Assembly (NCBI GenBank): GCA_964387885.1
Contig: CAYLYZ010000094.1
Coordinates: 1 to 23,431, forward strand
Reading direction: 5' to 3'
Source: JABGPL01 sp964387885
Lineage (GTDB): Bacteria > Electryoneota > AABM5-125-24 > Hatepunaeales > Hatepunaeaceae
Length of the DNA stretch: 23,431 nucleotides
Positions within the stretch are counted from its first letter, which is position 1; the number at the start of each line of letters is the position of its first letter. The notes under the pieces are model-generated. The model was not told the DNA's origin and made no database searches. It saw only the letters and a list, made by a program, of their open reading frames with translations. Positions 15,405 to 23,386 of the stretch are shown here, in pieces. A program made the position numbers and the translations under genes.

Positions 15405-16175
15405 ATGTCAAATGAGAGTGAAAAGTATCCGGAGAATTGGTTTGCTCAATGGTTCGATGAATGGTATCTGAAAGTCTACCAGCATCGGGATGAAAAAGAA
15501 GCCGCTGAGTTCATTTCCAAATGGAATATATGGGAGAAGCTGAGTGTCGAAGATTGGTGCCTCGATGTTGGGTGCGGGGCGGGACGATTTGCACGGCTTC
15601 TCGCCAATAAAGGACTTAATGTTCTGGCAATTGATCTGTCTGATTCACTTTTAAAAGATGCCCAAAAAGGAAATTCTTGTAATTCGAATCCGTTTTACGT
15701 CAGATCAGACATGCGCTATTTACCGACTACCCATAAGTTTAGTCTGATTACAAGCCTTTTTACCAGCTTCGGATATTTCAGTTCAGACGAAGAACATGTT
15801 GTTCTTTTAAATGACCTTAAAGAACGTTTATGCCCAAAAGGATTATTAGTATTAGACTTACCAAACGATATTGAAGTTGAGTGCAAAGTTGCTGAGCTGG
15901 CTGTCACTGAAAGGAGTTTGGATAATATTCTTGTCCGGGAAGAACGGCATCTACAGCTGCAACCTAAACGTGTGATCAAGCGTATCATTATCAGTAACAA
16001 AAGAGATACATTCAAATACACAGAGTCAGTACGATTGTACACCAACCTTGAAATAAACACCATGCTTAAATCTGCAGGGATTAAACCCATTGAATCTACA
16101 TGGGGTGATTATTCCGGCTCCCCATATTCTCACTCAAGTCCAAGAATGATATACTTCGGAGAACGTATTGGCTGA
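15405..16175 (+). CDS. Class I SAM-dependent methyltransferase in the bacillithiol operon (NmbA candidate)
   Basis: 256 residues from ATG 15405. Residues 9-31 (P-E-N-W-F-A-Q-W-F-D-E-W-Y, then Q-H-R-D-E-K-E-A) are the N-terminal pattern of a methyltransferase group frequent in FCB bacteria, and motif I is LDVGCGAGR at 53-61 with acidic I-D at 76-77. The frame is open to an ATG at 15336, but the extra 23 residues are not family-like. The gene overlaps bshC by 8 bases. In Chlorobaculum tepidum a SAM methyltransferase (NmbA, CT1213) converts bacillithiol to N-methyl-bacillithiol; this gene at the head of a bsh operon is a natural candidate for the same step. That role is inferred from context and general fold, not from alignment. 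Confidence 0.85.
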   Translation: MSNESEKYPENWFAQWFDEWYLKVYQHRDEKEAAEFISKWNIWEKLSVEDWCLDVGCGAGRFARLLANKGLNVLAIDLSDSLLKDAQKGNSCNSNPFYVRSDMRYLPTTHKFSLITSLFTSFGYFSSDEEHVVLLNDLKERLCPKGLLVLDLPNDIEVECKVAELAVTERSLDNILVREERHLQLQPKRVIKRIIISNKRDTFKYTESVRLYTNLEINTMLKSAGIKPIESTWGDYSGSPYSHSSPRMIYFGERIG

Positions 16176-17799
16176 GAGAATTCCATGGTCAAGCATGGCA
16201 AGAGGACCCCAGATCACCAAGGATTTTTATGATGGCAGAGGTGAAATTGTCAGACTTCTTGGTGGTGATTGGCGAGATTCAAATACTGTTAAGCAGGCAA
16301 GGGAGCGCAGACAATCATTTCAAAATCCCGCCAACCTCGGTGATGTAATCCGGAGTTCATACAGCGAGACCAAAATACCGGAACCTGTTGAGAAAAACCT
16401 GCAAGCACTCAACTCTCCAGACACTCTTGCAATTGTAACCGGTCAGCAATTAGGACTTTTTGGAGGTCCGTTACTAACTTATTACAAAGCTCTTACAGCA
16501 ATTTTTCTCGCACGAAAATTGGAGACTGAATATAAAACCAAGGTTGTGCCGATTTTTTGGATGGAAACTGGAGATGCCGATTATAGCGAAGTAAACAGAG
16601 TAGGTTTCCCTCCTGCAAATGACCACCCCAGAAAATCGGTTTACACGTTGCGAGATATTGCCAGTGGAAAATCAGTCCATCATCATATTTTAACTCCTGA
16701 GATCGATGTCGTTCGGGATGAAATATATAACTGGATGAACACCTCTCCGCACCGCCGAAAATTCAGTCGGATTATTGGGAGGTGTTATCGTTCCGGCATA
16801 CCTGTTGTGGGAGCGTTTAGGGAGTTGTTCACATCGCTTCTCGGAACTTATGGATTGGTAATGTTTGATGCTCTCGATCCAAATATCGTAGACATCTCAA
16901 AAACTTTCTGGCGAAAATGTTTGACTCGTCCCGAGGCGTTGAACAATGCATTCTCAGTTTCTTCCCGCGAGATTATGGCAATGCGTTTACCTCTCCAGGT
17001 TCGTCTGAGAACAAAAACTCTGCCAATATTTCGTGTAAATGAGAATGGGATCCGCCAAAGGTTAGCAGGAGATCAAGATGCCTGGAAGAAAGGCACAGAT
17101 CCGGAGGTTTACAGCAATACCGAGCTCGCAAATATGGTTGATGATGAAAAGGGTGCCTTTTCACCTGCGGTGCTTTTAAGACCATTACTCCAGGATTGGT
17201 TACTTCCGACCTGGTTATACATCGGCGGACCTTCGGAGATAGCCTATCATGCGCAAATTGGCAGGGCATACGATCAAATAGATCTCCCTCGTCCCATCAT
17301 TGCTCCAAGGATTAGTGCAACTCTTGTTGAAAGGTCTGTGAGAAGATGGCTTGATAAAAATAATTGGAAAGTCATTGAAGTTTTCGGAGGTAAGGAATTA
17401 CTCCTACGCACAACTGGGAGCTCAAGCTCTCTTGAAGAACTCTTTGATACAGGCTCTGCTCATCTTCGCGGATGGCTGGCTCGAATACAGCAGCAGGCTG
17501 ATATCGCCGGAATAGACATCAGTCGCGAACTCGATCAATCCGGTAGAAAACTCGGCTATCAATGGGCAAAATTGTTTCGTACAACCATGAAGAAGATCTC
17601 ACAAAGGGATCAAACTCGTGTCAATCATGCTCAAAAATTGCAAAATCACCTCTTTCCCGATAACACTCTTCAGGAAAGACAGTTCAATTTCCTGTATTTC
17701 CTGGCAAAATATGGAAATCAACTGGTTCAGGCTATAGATTCGGAAAAAGACATGTTTCATCCACAACACATTGTAATAGATTTGGAGCAGGAACGATGA
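16168..17799 (+). CDS. bshC: Bacillithiol biosynthesis cysteine-adding enzyme BshC
   Basis: 543 residues, the usual size. It is the proposed ligase joining L-cysteine to glucosaminyl-malate in the last step of bacillithiol synthesis. Diagnostic stretches are AIVTGQQLGLFGGPLLTYYK at 88-107, V-P-I-F-W at 127-131, and I-G-G-P-S-E-I-A-Y near the middle followed by R-P-I-I-A-P-R. The C terminus has the helical coiled segment and a final H-P-Q-H-I-V. The start is TTG 16168: GGAG lies six bases upstream and the resulting E-R-I-P-W fits the N-terminal I-P-[YW] of the family. Where most BshC proteins have E-D-H-D-F after F-W, this one has G-D-A-D-Y (135-139). It is coupled to bshB1 by an ATGA overlap. 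Confidence 0.95.
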   Translation: MAERIPWSSMARGPQITKDFYDGRGEIVRLLGGDWRDSNTVKQARERRQSFQNPANLGDVIRSSYSETKIPEPVEKNLQALNSPDTLAIVTGQQLGLFGGPLLTYYKALTAIFLARKLETEYKTKVVPIFWMETGDADYSEVNRVGFPPANDHPRKSVYTLRDIASGKSVHHHILTPEIDVVRDEIYNWMNTSPHRRKFSRIIGRCYRSGIPVVGAFRELFTSLLGTYGLVMFDALDPNIVDISKTFWRKCLTRPEALNNAFSVSSREIMAMRLPLQVRLRTKTLPIFRVNENGIRQRLAGDQDAWKKGTDPEVYSNTELANMVDDEKGAFSPAVLLRPLLQDWLLPTWLYIGGPSEIAYHAQIGRAYDQIDLPRPIIAPRISATLVERSVRRWLDKNNWKVIEVFGGKELLLRTTGSSSSLEELFDTGSAHLRGWLARIQQQADIAGIDISRELDQSGRKLGYQWAKLFRTTMKKISQRDQTRVNHAQKLQNHLFPDNTLQERQFNFLYFLAKYGNQLVQAIDSEKDMFHPQHIVIDLEQER

Positions 17800-18518
17800 A
17801 TTTTGACGTATTGGCCATAAGTCCTCATCCGGACGATGTTGAAATCGGCTGCAGCGGTACCATGATTCACCTGATTGATGAAGGTTATCGCGTTGGCATG
17901 GTAGAATTAACAAATGCAGTTCTTGCCACCGGTGGGGATTTGAAGATTCGAAGCGAAGAGGCCGAAGCTTCAAGACTGGTGATGGGAGCTCAGAAACGAT
18001 TTCAGTTGAATATGAAAGAGGGTGAGCTATTTCCCACCACTGAGAATATTTATAAATTGGTTAGCCTGATTAGGAAAACCAGACCCCATTTGGTTGTCGC
18101 CCCATATTTTGAAGACAGGCATCCCGATCATACGGCAGCATCAAAATTACTTAATGCCGCCTGTTTCTGGTCTGGAGTTTCCAAATATGGAGATAATCAG
18201 CCCCCTCACAGACCTCACAGGTTGGTATATTATTTCCTTCACTGGGAAGGTCCTATTTCTTTCATTGTAGACATAAGTGCAACATTTGACAGGAAACTCC
18301 AGGCTATAAGGTCATATCACTCTCAATTCCTTACTATGCCAAGTGACAGGTCAATGACCTATATAAGTCGACCTGAATTCCTCGAGAAGGTGATCAATCG
18401 TGCCCGAAATTACGGTTCCCAGATAGGAGTCGAATACGGAGAAGCATTTTATGTCCGTGAAGTAAATCGGGTTGATAATTTGATGACCTGGGCAGACACA
18501 CAGGGTGTAGTTGGTTGA
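17796..18518 (+). CDS. bshB1: Bacillithiol biosynthesis deacetylase BshB1
   Basis: 240 residues, matching Bacillus subtilis BshB1 (YpjG) in length and layout. It removes the acetyl group from N-acetylglucosaminyl-malate, the second step of the pathway, and belongs to the LmbE/PIG-L zinc hydrolases. Zinc ligands are visible: HPDD with His11 and Asp14, and HPDH with His112. Further BshB1 features are E-L-T-N-A-x-L, I-R-S-E-E-A-x-A-S, P-Y-F-E-D-R-H-P-D-H and I-R-S-Y-x-S-Q-F. ATG 17796 overlaps the bshC stop as ATGA, and the TGA at its end overlaps the bshA TTG start as TTGA, so the three genes are translationally coupled. Confidence 0.95.
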   Translation: MNFDVLAISPHPDDVEIGCSGTMIHLIDEGYRVGMVELTNAVLATGGDLKIRSEEAEASRLVMGAQKRFQLNMKEGELFPTTENIYKLVSLIRKTRPHLVVAPYFEDRHPDHTAASKLLNAACFWSGVSKYGDNQPPHRPHRLVYYFLHWEGPISFIVDISATFDRKLQAIRSYHSQFLTMPSDRSMTYISRPEFLEKVINRARNYGSQIGVEYGEAFYVREVNRVDNLMTWADTQGVVG

Positions 18519-19636
18519 AAATCGGAATTACTTGTTACCCTACTTTCGGCGGGAGCGGTGTTGTTGCTTCCGAACTTGGTCTGGCATTGGCTGAAAAAGG
18601 TCATGAAATCCATTTTATAACCTATAAAATGCCGGGAAGACTAAAATTCAGTTCTAATGATATTATATTTCATGAAGTCAAAGTCCCGGATTATCCTCTG
18701 TTCGAATTTCCTCCCTACTCATTGGCTCTGGCATCACGAATCTTTGATGTTGCACAGGAATATGACCTTGAAATAATTCATGCTCACTACGCTATCCCTC
18801 ACGCAACCAGTGCGTTAATGGCAAGAAATATGCTCAACGGCAAGATTAAAGTGATGACAACTCTGCATGGCACTGATGTAACACTCGTCGGACAGGAAGC
18901 ATCCTTTATGCCGATAACCAAGTATGCAATTGAGAGTTCTGATTCTGTAACAGCAGTATCACATTTTCTCAAAAATGAAATATCCCGGGTATTCGATTGT
19001 AAAAGAGAGATAGATGTAATTCACAACTTCATTAAACCATCAAATCACACTCTTGAATCATCGGAACAAGTCCGAAACGAATTCGCTCCGGAAAAGGAAA
19101 AACTGTTAGTTCATATCTCAAATTACCGTCCAATTAAGCGAATAAAAGATGTTTTTGAGATATTCTCGGAACTGCATAAAAGAATGAGAATTAGGATTTT
19201 ATTAATTGGTGAGGGTCCCGAACTTCCCTTGTTTTTAGATAGAGCGCGTAAAGCCGGGATTGAAAAAGATGTTGTTATGCTCGGCAATCGCAGTTCTGTT
19301 GAGGAGATTCTTGCTGCTGCGGATCTAATGATTATGCCAAGTGAATCAGAAAGTTTCGGATTGGCTGCACTCGAAGCAATGGCGAGCGGTACTCCCCCGA
19401 TAACCTCTGATGCAGGTGGTCTGCCAGAAGTCATACTTAATGGGAAAACAGGATGGACAGTACCAATAGGAAATAGCAACGCGATGGTCTCAAAAGCTTA
19501 TGATTTATTGACTAACGACGCAGAAATGAAAAAAATGAGTAATCGCGCTCGTGAGTGGGCTTTTAAGAAATTCCATATCGAAAAAGCTATCACCCAGTAT
19601 GAAGATATTTATTATAGAACTCTCAAATCAAATTAA
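18515..19636 (+). CDS. bshA: N-acetyl-alpha-D-glucosaminyl L-malate synthase BshA
   Basis: 373 residues, a GT4 family glycosyltransferase that joins GlcNAc from UDP-GlcNAc to L-malate, the first step of bacillithiol synthesis. The diagnostic start GITCYPTFGGSGVVASELG is at 4-22. HYAIPHA is at 91-97, LHGTDVTLVG at 117-126, SNYRPIKR at 202-209 and the nucleotide-sugar motif E-S-E-S-F-G-L-A-A-L-E-A-M at 277-289. The start is TTG 18515, in a TTGA overlap with the bshB1 stop; the family motif begins immediately after. No terminator with a T-run is visible after it. Confidence 0.97.
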   Translation: MKIGITCYPTFGGSGVVASELGLALAEKGHEIHFITYKMPGRLKFSSNDIIFHEVKVPDYPLFEFPPYSLALASRIFDVAQEYDLEIIHAHYAIPHATSALMARNMLNGKIKVMTTLHGTDVTLVGQEASFMPITKYAIESSDSVTAVSHFLKNEISRVFDCKREIDVIHNFIKPSNHTLESSEQVRNEFAPEKEKLLVHISNYRPIKRIKDVFEIFSELHKRMRIRILLIGEGPELPLFLDRARKAGIEKDVVMLGNRSSVEEILAAADLMIMPSESESFGLAALEAMASGTPPITSDAGGLPEVILNGKTGWTVPIGNSNAMVSKAYDLLTNDAEMKKMSNRAREWAFKKFHIEKAITQYEDIYYRTLKSN

Positions 19637-19678
19637 ACATTTTCGCGGTTTTGAACAATTTATATTTCTTTTTCAATT

Positions 19679-19696
19679 ATGTGATCTGCATCACAT
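19679..19696. promoter_or_regulatory. CRP/FNR-type palindrome upstream of the phosphohexomutase gene
   Basis: ATGTGATCTGCATCACAT is a perfect palindrome apart from its central two bases and fits the TGTGA-N6-TCACA recognition pattern of CRP-family regulators exactly. It lies 178 bases before the next gene start. No T-run follows it, so it does not look like a terminator for bshA. Whether this genome encodes a CRP-type regulator is not visible here. Confidence 0.45.
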
Positions 19697-19873
19697 GAAA
19701 AAATTAAAAAAATATTAAAGTATGCGATTTACAATCTTGTTTGAAAGTAGATTCAATATCTACATGATCCATTCGTGGCTGAGTATTATTAGGGAAGTAG
19801 ATAGTTGTTAAATAAAGATTTTTCGTAATGTACCAGTCTTTGTAGTTGATTGACATGTCTCAGTGGAGATAAA

Positions 19874-21235
19874 ATGAACAAGAATATTTTCAGAGAATAT
19901 GACATTCGTGGAGTTGTTGGTGTTGACCTGACTCCGGATGTCGTTCGAACTCTGGGCAAGGGATATGGAACATATTTCTTACGGAATAATGTAAAAAGGA
20001 TTTCTCTCGGTCGGGACGGACGGCTCAGCTCGCCTGATCTATGTGATTATTTAGTTGAAGGGATAACTTCTACCGGAGTTGATATTATAGATCTTGGTGT
20101 TGTCCCAACACCGGTGGTTTACTTTTCTACCCATACACTGGACGTAGGTGGCGGTGTGATGATTACAGGAAGCCATAATCCACCAAACTATAATGGATTT
20201 AAAATTAGCCTGGGCACAGAATCAATTTATGGATCTGAAATTCTATCCATTTATGATCTGATAATTAACAACGATCTTGAAACCGGTAATGGTTCTGTGG
20301 AAGAACAGAACATATTACCGGATTACATAAAGGACATCGTCGGTCGTCTTCATTTGAAACGACCGGTTAAGGTTGCAGTGGACCCCGGTAATGGAGTTGG
20401 TGGATTAACCTCAGAGCCTATCCTGAAGCAACTCGGATGTGATGTGCATAGTATTAACTCTGAAATCGATGGCAATTTCCCGAATCATCATCCTGATCCC
20501 ACGGTTGAAAAGAATAACGAGCAGCTGAAAGAAGTTGTTATCAATGGGGATTTCGAGCTGGGTATCGGTTTTGATGGAGATGCCGATAGAATTGGGATTG
20601 TTGCTGAAAATGGAGATATTATCTGGGGAGACCAAATACTGGCTATTCTGGCTCGTGATCTTCTCAGGGAAGAACCGGGATCTTTGATTCTGGGTGAAGT
20701 TAAATGTTCAAAACTGTTGTTTGAGGACATTGAAAAACACGGTGGTCGTCAACTGATGGGGCAGGTTGGTCACTCCCTCGCCAAAGCTAAAATGCTCGAA
20801 ACGGGAGCACTGCTCGCTGGAGAGATGAGTGGTCACATCTTCTTCAAACATCGTTTTTATGGTTTCGATGATGCTGTTTATGTTGCTGGAAGATTTCTTG
20901 AAATAGTATCCAAAACCGATTTACCGGTCAGCCGATATCTTGAATCCTGGCCAAAACTATACAGTACCCCGGAAATTCGAACGGAATGTCCGGATGAAAT
21001 AAAATTTAAGGTTGTTGAGCAAACTCGCGATTATTTCCGCACTTTCGATGAATACGAAGTAATTGATGTTGACGGAATGCGAGTGAACATGCCTGGTGGA
21101 TGGGGACTACTTAGAGCCTCTAACACCCAGCCTGTAGTAGTACTAAGGTTCGAGGCCGAGTCAGAAGAAAGATTATCTGAGATTCAGCTCGAAATAGAAA
21201 ATGCGTTGAAGATTCAGCGTGATAAACTTGTTTAA
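19874..21235 (+). CDS. Phosphomannomutase/phosphoglucomutase
   Basis: 453 residues from ATG 19874, chosen because GGAG lies six bases upstream; the frame opens at 19850 but the extra eight residues are not family-like. It belongs to the AlgC/ManB-type alpha-D-phosphohexomutases, which interconvert hexose 6- and 1-phosphates for nucleotide-sugar supply in the cytoplasm. Visible sites: substrate-phase N terminus F-R-E-Y-D-I-R-G at 6-13, phosphoserine loop MITGSHNPPNYNGFK with Ser100, metal loop GFDGDADR at 232-239, sugar loop G-E-M-S-G-H and phosphate-binding R-A-S-N-T-Q-P near the end. It could supply the WbqC/GT2 pathway or UDP-GlcNAc precursors. Exact sugar preference is undecided. Confidence 0.93.
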   Translation: MNKNIFREYDIRGVVGVDLTPDVVRTLGKGYGTYFLRNNVKRISLGRDGRLSSPDLCDYLVEGITSTGVDIIDLGVVPTPVVYFSTHTLDVGGGVMITGSHNPPNYNGFKISLGTESIYGSEILSIYDLIINNDLETGNGSVEEQNILPDYIKDIVGRLHLKRPVKVAVDPGNGVGGLTSEPILKQLGCDVHSINSEIDGNFPNHHPDPTVEKNNEQLKEVVINGDFELGIGFDGDADRIGIVAENGDIIWGDQILAILARDLLREEPGSLILGEVKCSKLLFEDIEKHGGRQLMGQVGHSLAKAKMLETGALLAGEMSGHIFFKHRFYGFDDAVYVAGRFLEIVSKTDLPVSRYLESWPKLYSTPEIRTECPDEIKFKVVEQTRDYFRTFDEYEVIDVDGMRVNMPGGWGLLRASNTQPVVVLRFEAESEERLSEIQLEIENALKIQRDKLV

Positions 21236-21236
21236 T

Positions 21237-21253
21237 TTGGCATATTGTTTGCA
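21237..21253 (+). promoter_or_regulatory. Sigma-54-type (-24/-12) promoter
   Basis: TTGGCAT-ATTGT-TTGCA matches the sigma-54 consensus TGGCAC-N5-TTGC with one change and keeps the invariant GG and GC exactly ten bases apart. It begins two bases after the phosphohexomutase stop and would start transcription near 21263, about 50 bases before the zinc-protein gene. No activator site could be identified. Confidence 0.5.
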
Positions 21254-21312
21254 CATATAGGAAGTGAGGGGCAACTTCATTAGGCTTATGCTACAAAAGG
21301 AAGGAGGCGATT

Positions 21313-21525
21313 ATGGTATGCATGTATTGTCGACGTGAGATTCGTGAAGAGGATCGCAGGTATTACAGCCGACAGGCTGGTATGAAAGGACATTACCACT
21401 GGCAGTGTTTTGTTGATGCATGTCATCATGCAAATCGAGTTGGTGCAAAAGAAATTGAATCTATTGCAGTAAGCACAGGTGTTTATGACTATGCAAGCTC
21501 CGGATTCGATGGAAAAAGCGATTAG
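21313..21525 (+). CDS. Small putative zinc-binding protein (CxxC...HxxC)
   Basis: 70 residues. A perfect AAGGAGG (21301-21307) five bases before the ATG makes this the best ribosome-binding site in the window, so the gene is expected to be well translated. C3-x2-C6 and H29-x2-C32 (H-W-Q-C-F), with D35 and C37 close by, resemble one finger of LIM or PARP-type zinc domains. The C-terminal third looks disordered. I do not recognise the family. It lies six bases before hpnC and behind a sigma-54-like promoter, so it is likely co-transcribed with the squalene genes. A regulatory or adaptor role is only a guess. Confidence 0.72.
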   Translation: MVCMYCRREIREEDRRYYSRQAGMKGHYHWQCFVDACHHANRVGAKEIESIAVSTGVYDYASSGFDGKSD

Positions 21526-21531
21526 TTTTCT

Positions 21532-22440
21532 ATGAAAACCGATGTCGGTCAGAATGATTCCACTGCCGGGTCATCACCTGATACAGTAGAAAAACTGATT
21601 AGACAGGGTGAATATATAAGTCGCAAGCTCGCGACGCAACATTACGAAAACTTTGCAATCGCCGCCCGATTCATACCCGGTCGGCATAAACAGGACCTTT
21701 TCAATATCTACGCATACTGCCGTCTTGCTGATGACTTCGCAGACGAGGAATCAAACACGGTAGTTGCAGAAGCAGCGCTAGAACGCTGGGAAAAACTATT
21801 AGAAAATTCAATCGGCGATGCCGTATCAAATCCGCTTTTCACAGCATTAGCGGATACGATAAAGCGTCGCCGATTGTCTCTCCAGCCGTTTAAGGATCTA
21901 CTTCTGGCGTTCAAGCAAGACCTTTACATAAAGAGATACAATACTTTTTCCGAGCTGAATGATTATACAAGGCTCTCGGCCGATCCGGTTGGGCGAATCG
22001 TCTTAGAACTGTATGACTATCGAGATGCTGAATATTTTGCACTTTCTGACAAAATTTGCACAGCTCTCCAGTTAGCAAATCACTGGCAGGACGTAGCGGA
22101 AGATTTTAACAAGGGTAGAATTTATATTCCGGTCGAGGATATGGAAAAGTTTGATGTAAGTGAAGAAATGATCTCGGAAAAGCACGTAAATTCAGAATTC
22201 AGAAATCTCCTGAAATTTGAGGTTGATCGAGCAAAACTCCTTTTTAGTGAAGGGCGCAAATTAATTGAAATGGTTAAAAGACCACTACGAGTTCAGCTCG
22301 AGATGTACTGGGGCGGTGGGATGGCTGCACTCAATGCAATCGAGAAAGCAAACTACGATGTACTCAATTGTGAAACAACGGTTACTGGCATAAACAAGGC
22401 GAAAATTGCTCTACGTGGTTTTTGTCGACTATTATTTTGA
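21532..22440 (+). CDS. hpnC: Squalene synthase HpnC (hydroxysqualene synthase)
   Basis: 302 residues, trans-isoprenyl diphosphate synthase fold. In the HpnCDE route HpnC converts presqualene diphosphate to hydroxysqualene. Both Asp-rich motifs are seen: R-L-A-D-D-F-A-D-E at 64-72 and Q-L-A-N-H-W-Q-D-V-A-E-D at 180-191, the second followed by KGRIYIP. The N-terminal H-Y-E-N-F and I-P-x-x-x-R-x-x-L-x-x-I-Y-A-Y-C-R are HpnC-like. ATG 21532 follows the zinc-protein gene after six bases without a clear ribosome-binding site. It is followed directly by hpnD. Confidence 0.93.
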   Translation: MKTDVGQNDSTAGSSPDTVEKLIRQGEYISRKLATQHYENFAIAARFIPGRHKQDLFNIYAYCRLADDFADEESNTVVAEAALERWEKLLENSIGDAVSNPLFTALADTIKRRRLSLQPFKDLLLAFKQDLYIKRYNTFSELNDYTRLSADPVGRIVLELYDYRDAEYFALSDKICTALQLANHWQDVAEDFNKGRIYIPVEDMEKFDVSEEMISEKHVNSEFRNLLKFEVDRAKLLFSEGRKLIEMVKRPLRVQLEMYWGGGMAALNAIEKANYDVLNCETTVTGINKAKIALRGFCRLLF

Positions 22441-22453
22441 GAAAACTCAACTT

Positions 22454-23335
22454 TTGATTCAGTCAGAAAATATCAAACGTTTGGAAAATGCCAGTTTAGC
22501 GCAACTGCGACATGCATGGCAATACTGTGCAATTGTAACCAGGCAGGCGGCGGGGAATTTTTATTATGCATTCATTTTCCTGCCTCGTGAAAGACGTAGA
22601 GGAATTCAGGCTCTTTATGCTTTTCTACGCGCAGGTGATGATGCCGCTGATTCTGAAAAGTCAAACAAAGCAGAACTGTTAAGCATTGTTAAGAGCAGAC
22701 TCGATTTGTGTTATGATGGATACTTCTGTGATGATCTAACGTTGGGACTCGCTCATGCCATTAAAAAGTTTAATTTCCCCCGCAAACATTTTGATGACAT
22801 GTTCCTTGGCCTAAATGCTGATTTATCTGTAAAACGATATGAATCATTTTCCGAATTGCGTCAATACTGTTACAGAGTTGCTTCTACCGTCGGACTGCTC
22901 TGCCTGAATATTTTTGATGCTGACACAGAAAAAGCCAGGATTTATGCCGAAAATCTCGGAATTGGCATGCAGTTAACTAATATTCTCCGGGATTTAAAAG
23001 AAGATTTCGGACGCAACCGGATTTACTTACCAAAAGAGGATCTTCGTAAGTTTGGTATTGATGAATCGGAAATGTTCTCAAAGGACAATAAACAGCGTCT
23101 GAAAGAATTAGTACTATGGGAAGCTGAAAGAGCTGATAGTTTTTATGAGAAAGCATCACGGGAATTCCCTCGAGACCTTCGCAAAAGGCTGATTGCTGCC
23201 TCAATTATGGGTAGAATCTATCAGACGATTCTTCAACGTATTAAAGCAACTAAATCCCATTACGAACGCATCGAATTAAGCAGGCGGGAAAAGCTTGCTA
23301 TTGGATATAAAGTCATTACGGAATCGAATAAATAG
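22454..23335 (+). CDS. hpnD: Presqualene diphosphate synthase HpnD
   Basis: 293 residues as given. It joins two farnesyl diphosphates to presqualene diphosphate, the substrate of HpnC. Motifs: N-F-Y-Y-A-F-I-F-L-P and I-Q-A-L-Y-A-F-L-R-A-x-D-D-A-A-D at 35-66, and GMQLTNILRDLKED at 171-184, followed by N-R-I-Y-L-P. The start is uncertain: the frame is open from TTG 22406, with further candidates GTG 22415, TTG 22454 and TTG 22481 and no strong ribosome-binding site. I chose 22454 because the residues before it are encoded by DNA that forms the hpnC C terminus and are not family-like, and most HpnD proteins begin close to the YC-x-x-x-x-x-x-A region. hpnE would be expected further downstream. 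Confidence 0.92.
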   Translation: MIQSENIKRLENASLAQLRHAWQYCAIVTRQAAGNFYYAFIFLPRERRRGIQALYAFLRAGDDAADSEKSNKAELLSIVKSRLDLCYDGYFCDDLTLGLAHAIKKFNFPRKHFDDMFLGLNADLSVKRYESFSELRQYCYRVASTVGLLCLNIFDADTEKARIYAENLGIGMQLTNILRDLKEDFGRNRIYLPKEDLRKFGIDESEMFSKDNKQRLKELVLWEAERADSFYEKASREFPRDLRKRLIAASIMGRIYQTILQRIKATKSHYERIELSRREKLAIGYKVITESNK

Positions 23336-23386
23336 CATTGATAGCAACGCTAAAGAGTATTCTCGCATTTCGATTTAAGAGTGGTT

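Noticed and set aside
17796..18518. Absence of an L-T-R-G-E motif in BshB1, first read as an altered active site
   Set aside because: Bacillus subtilis BshB1 has L-T-E-A-D-L at this place, so the L-T-N-A-V-L form is within normal variation.
19637..19720. The palindrome at 19679 as a terminator of bshA
   Set aside because: It is followed by A-rich, not T-rich, sequence on the plus strand, and there is no minus-strand gene upstream that would need it.
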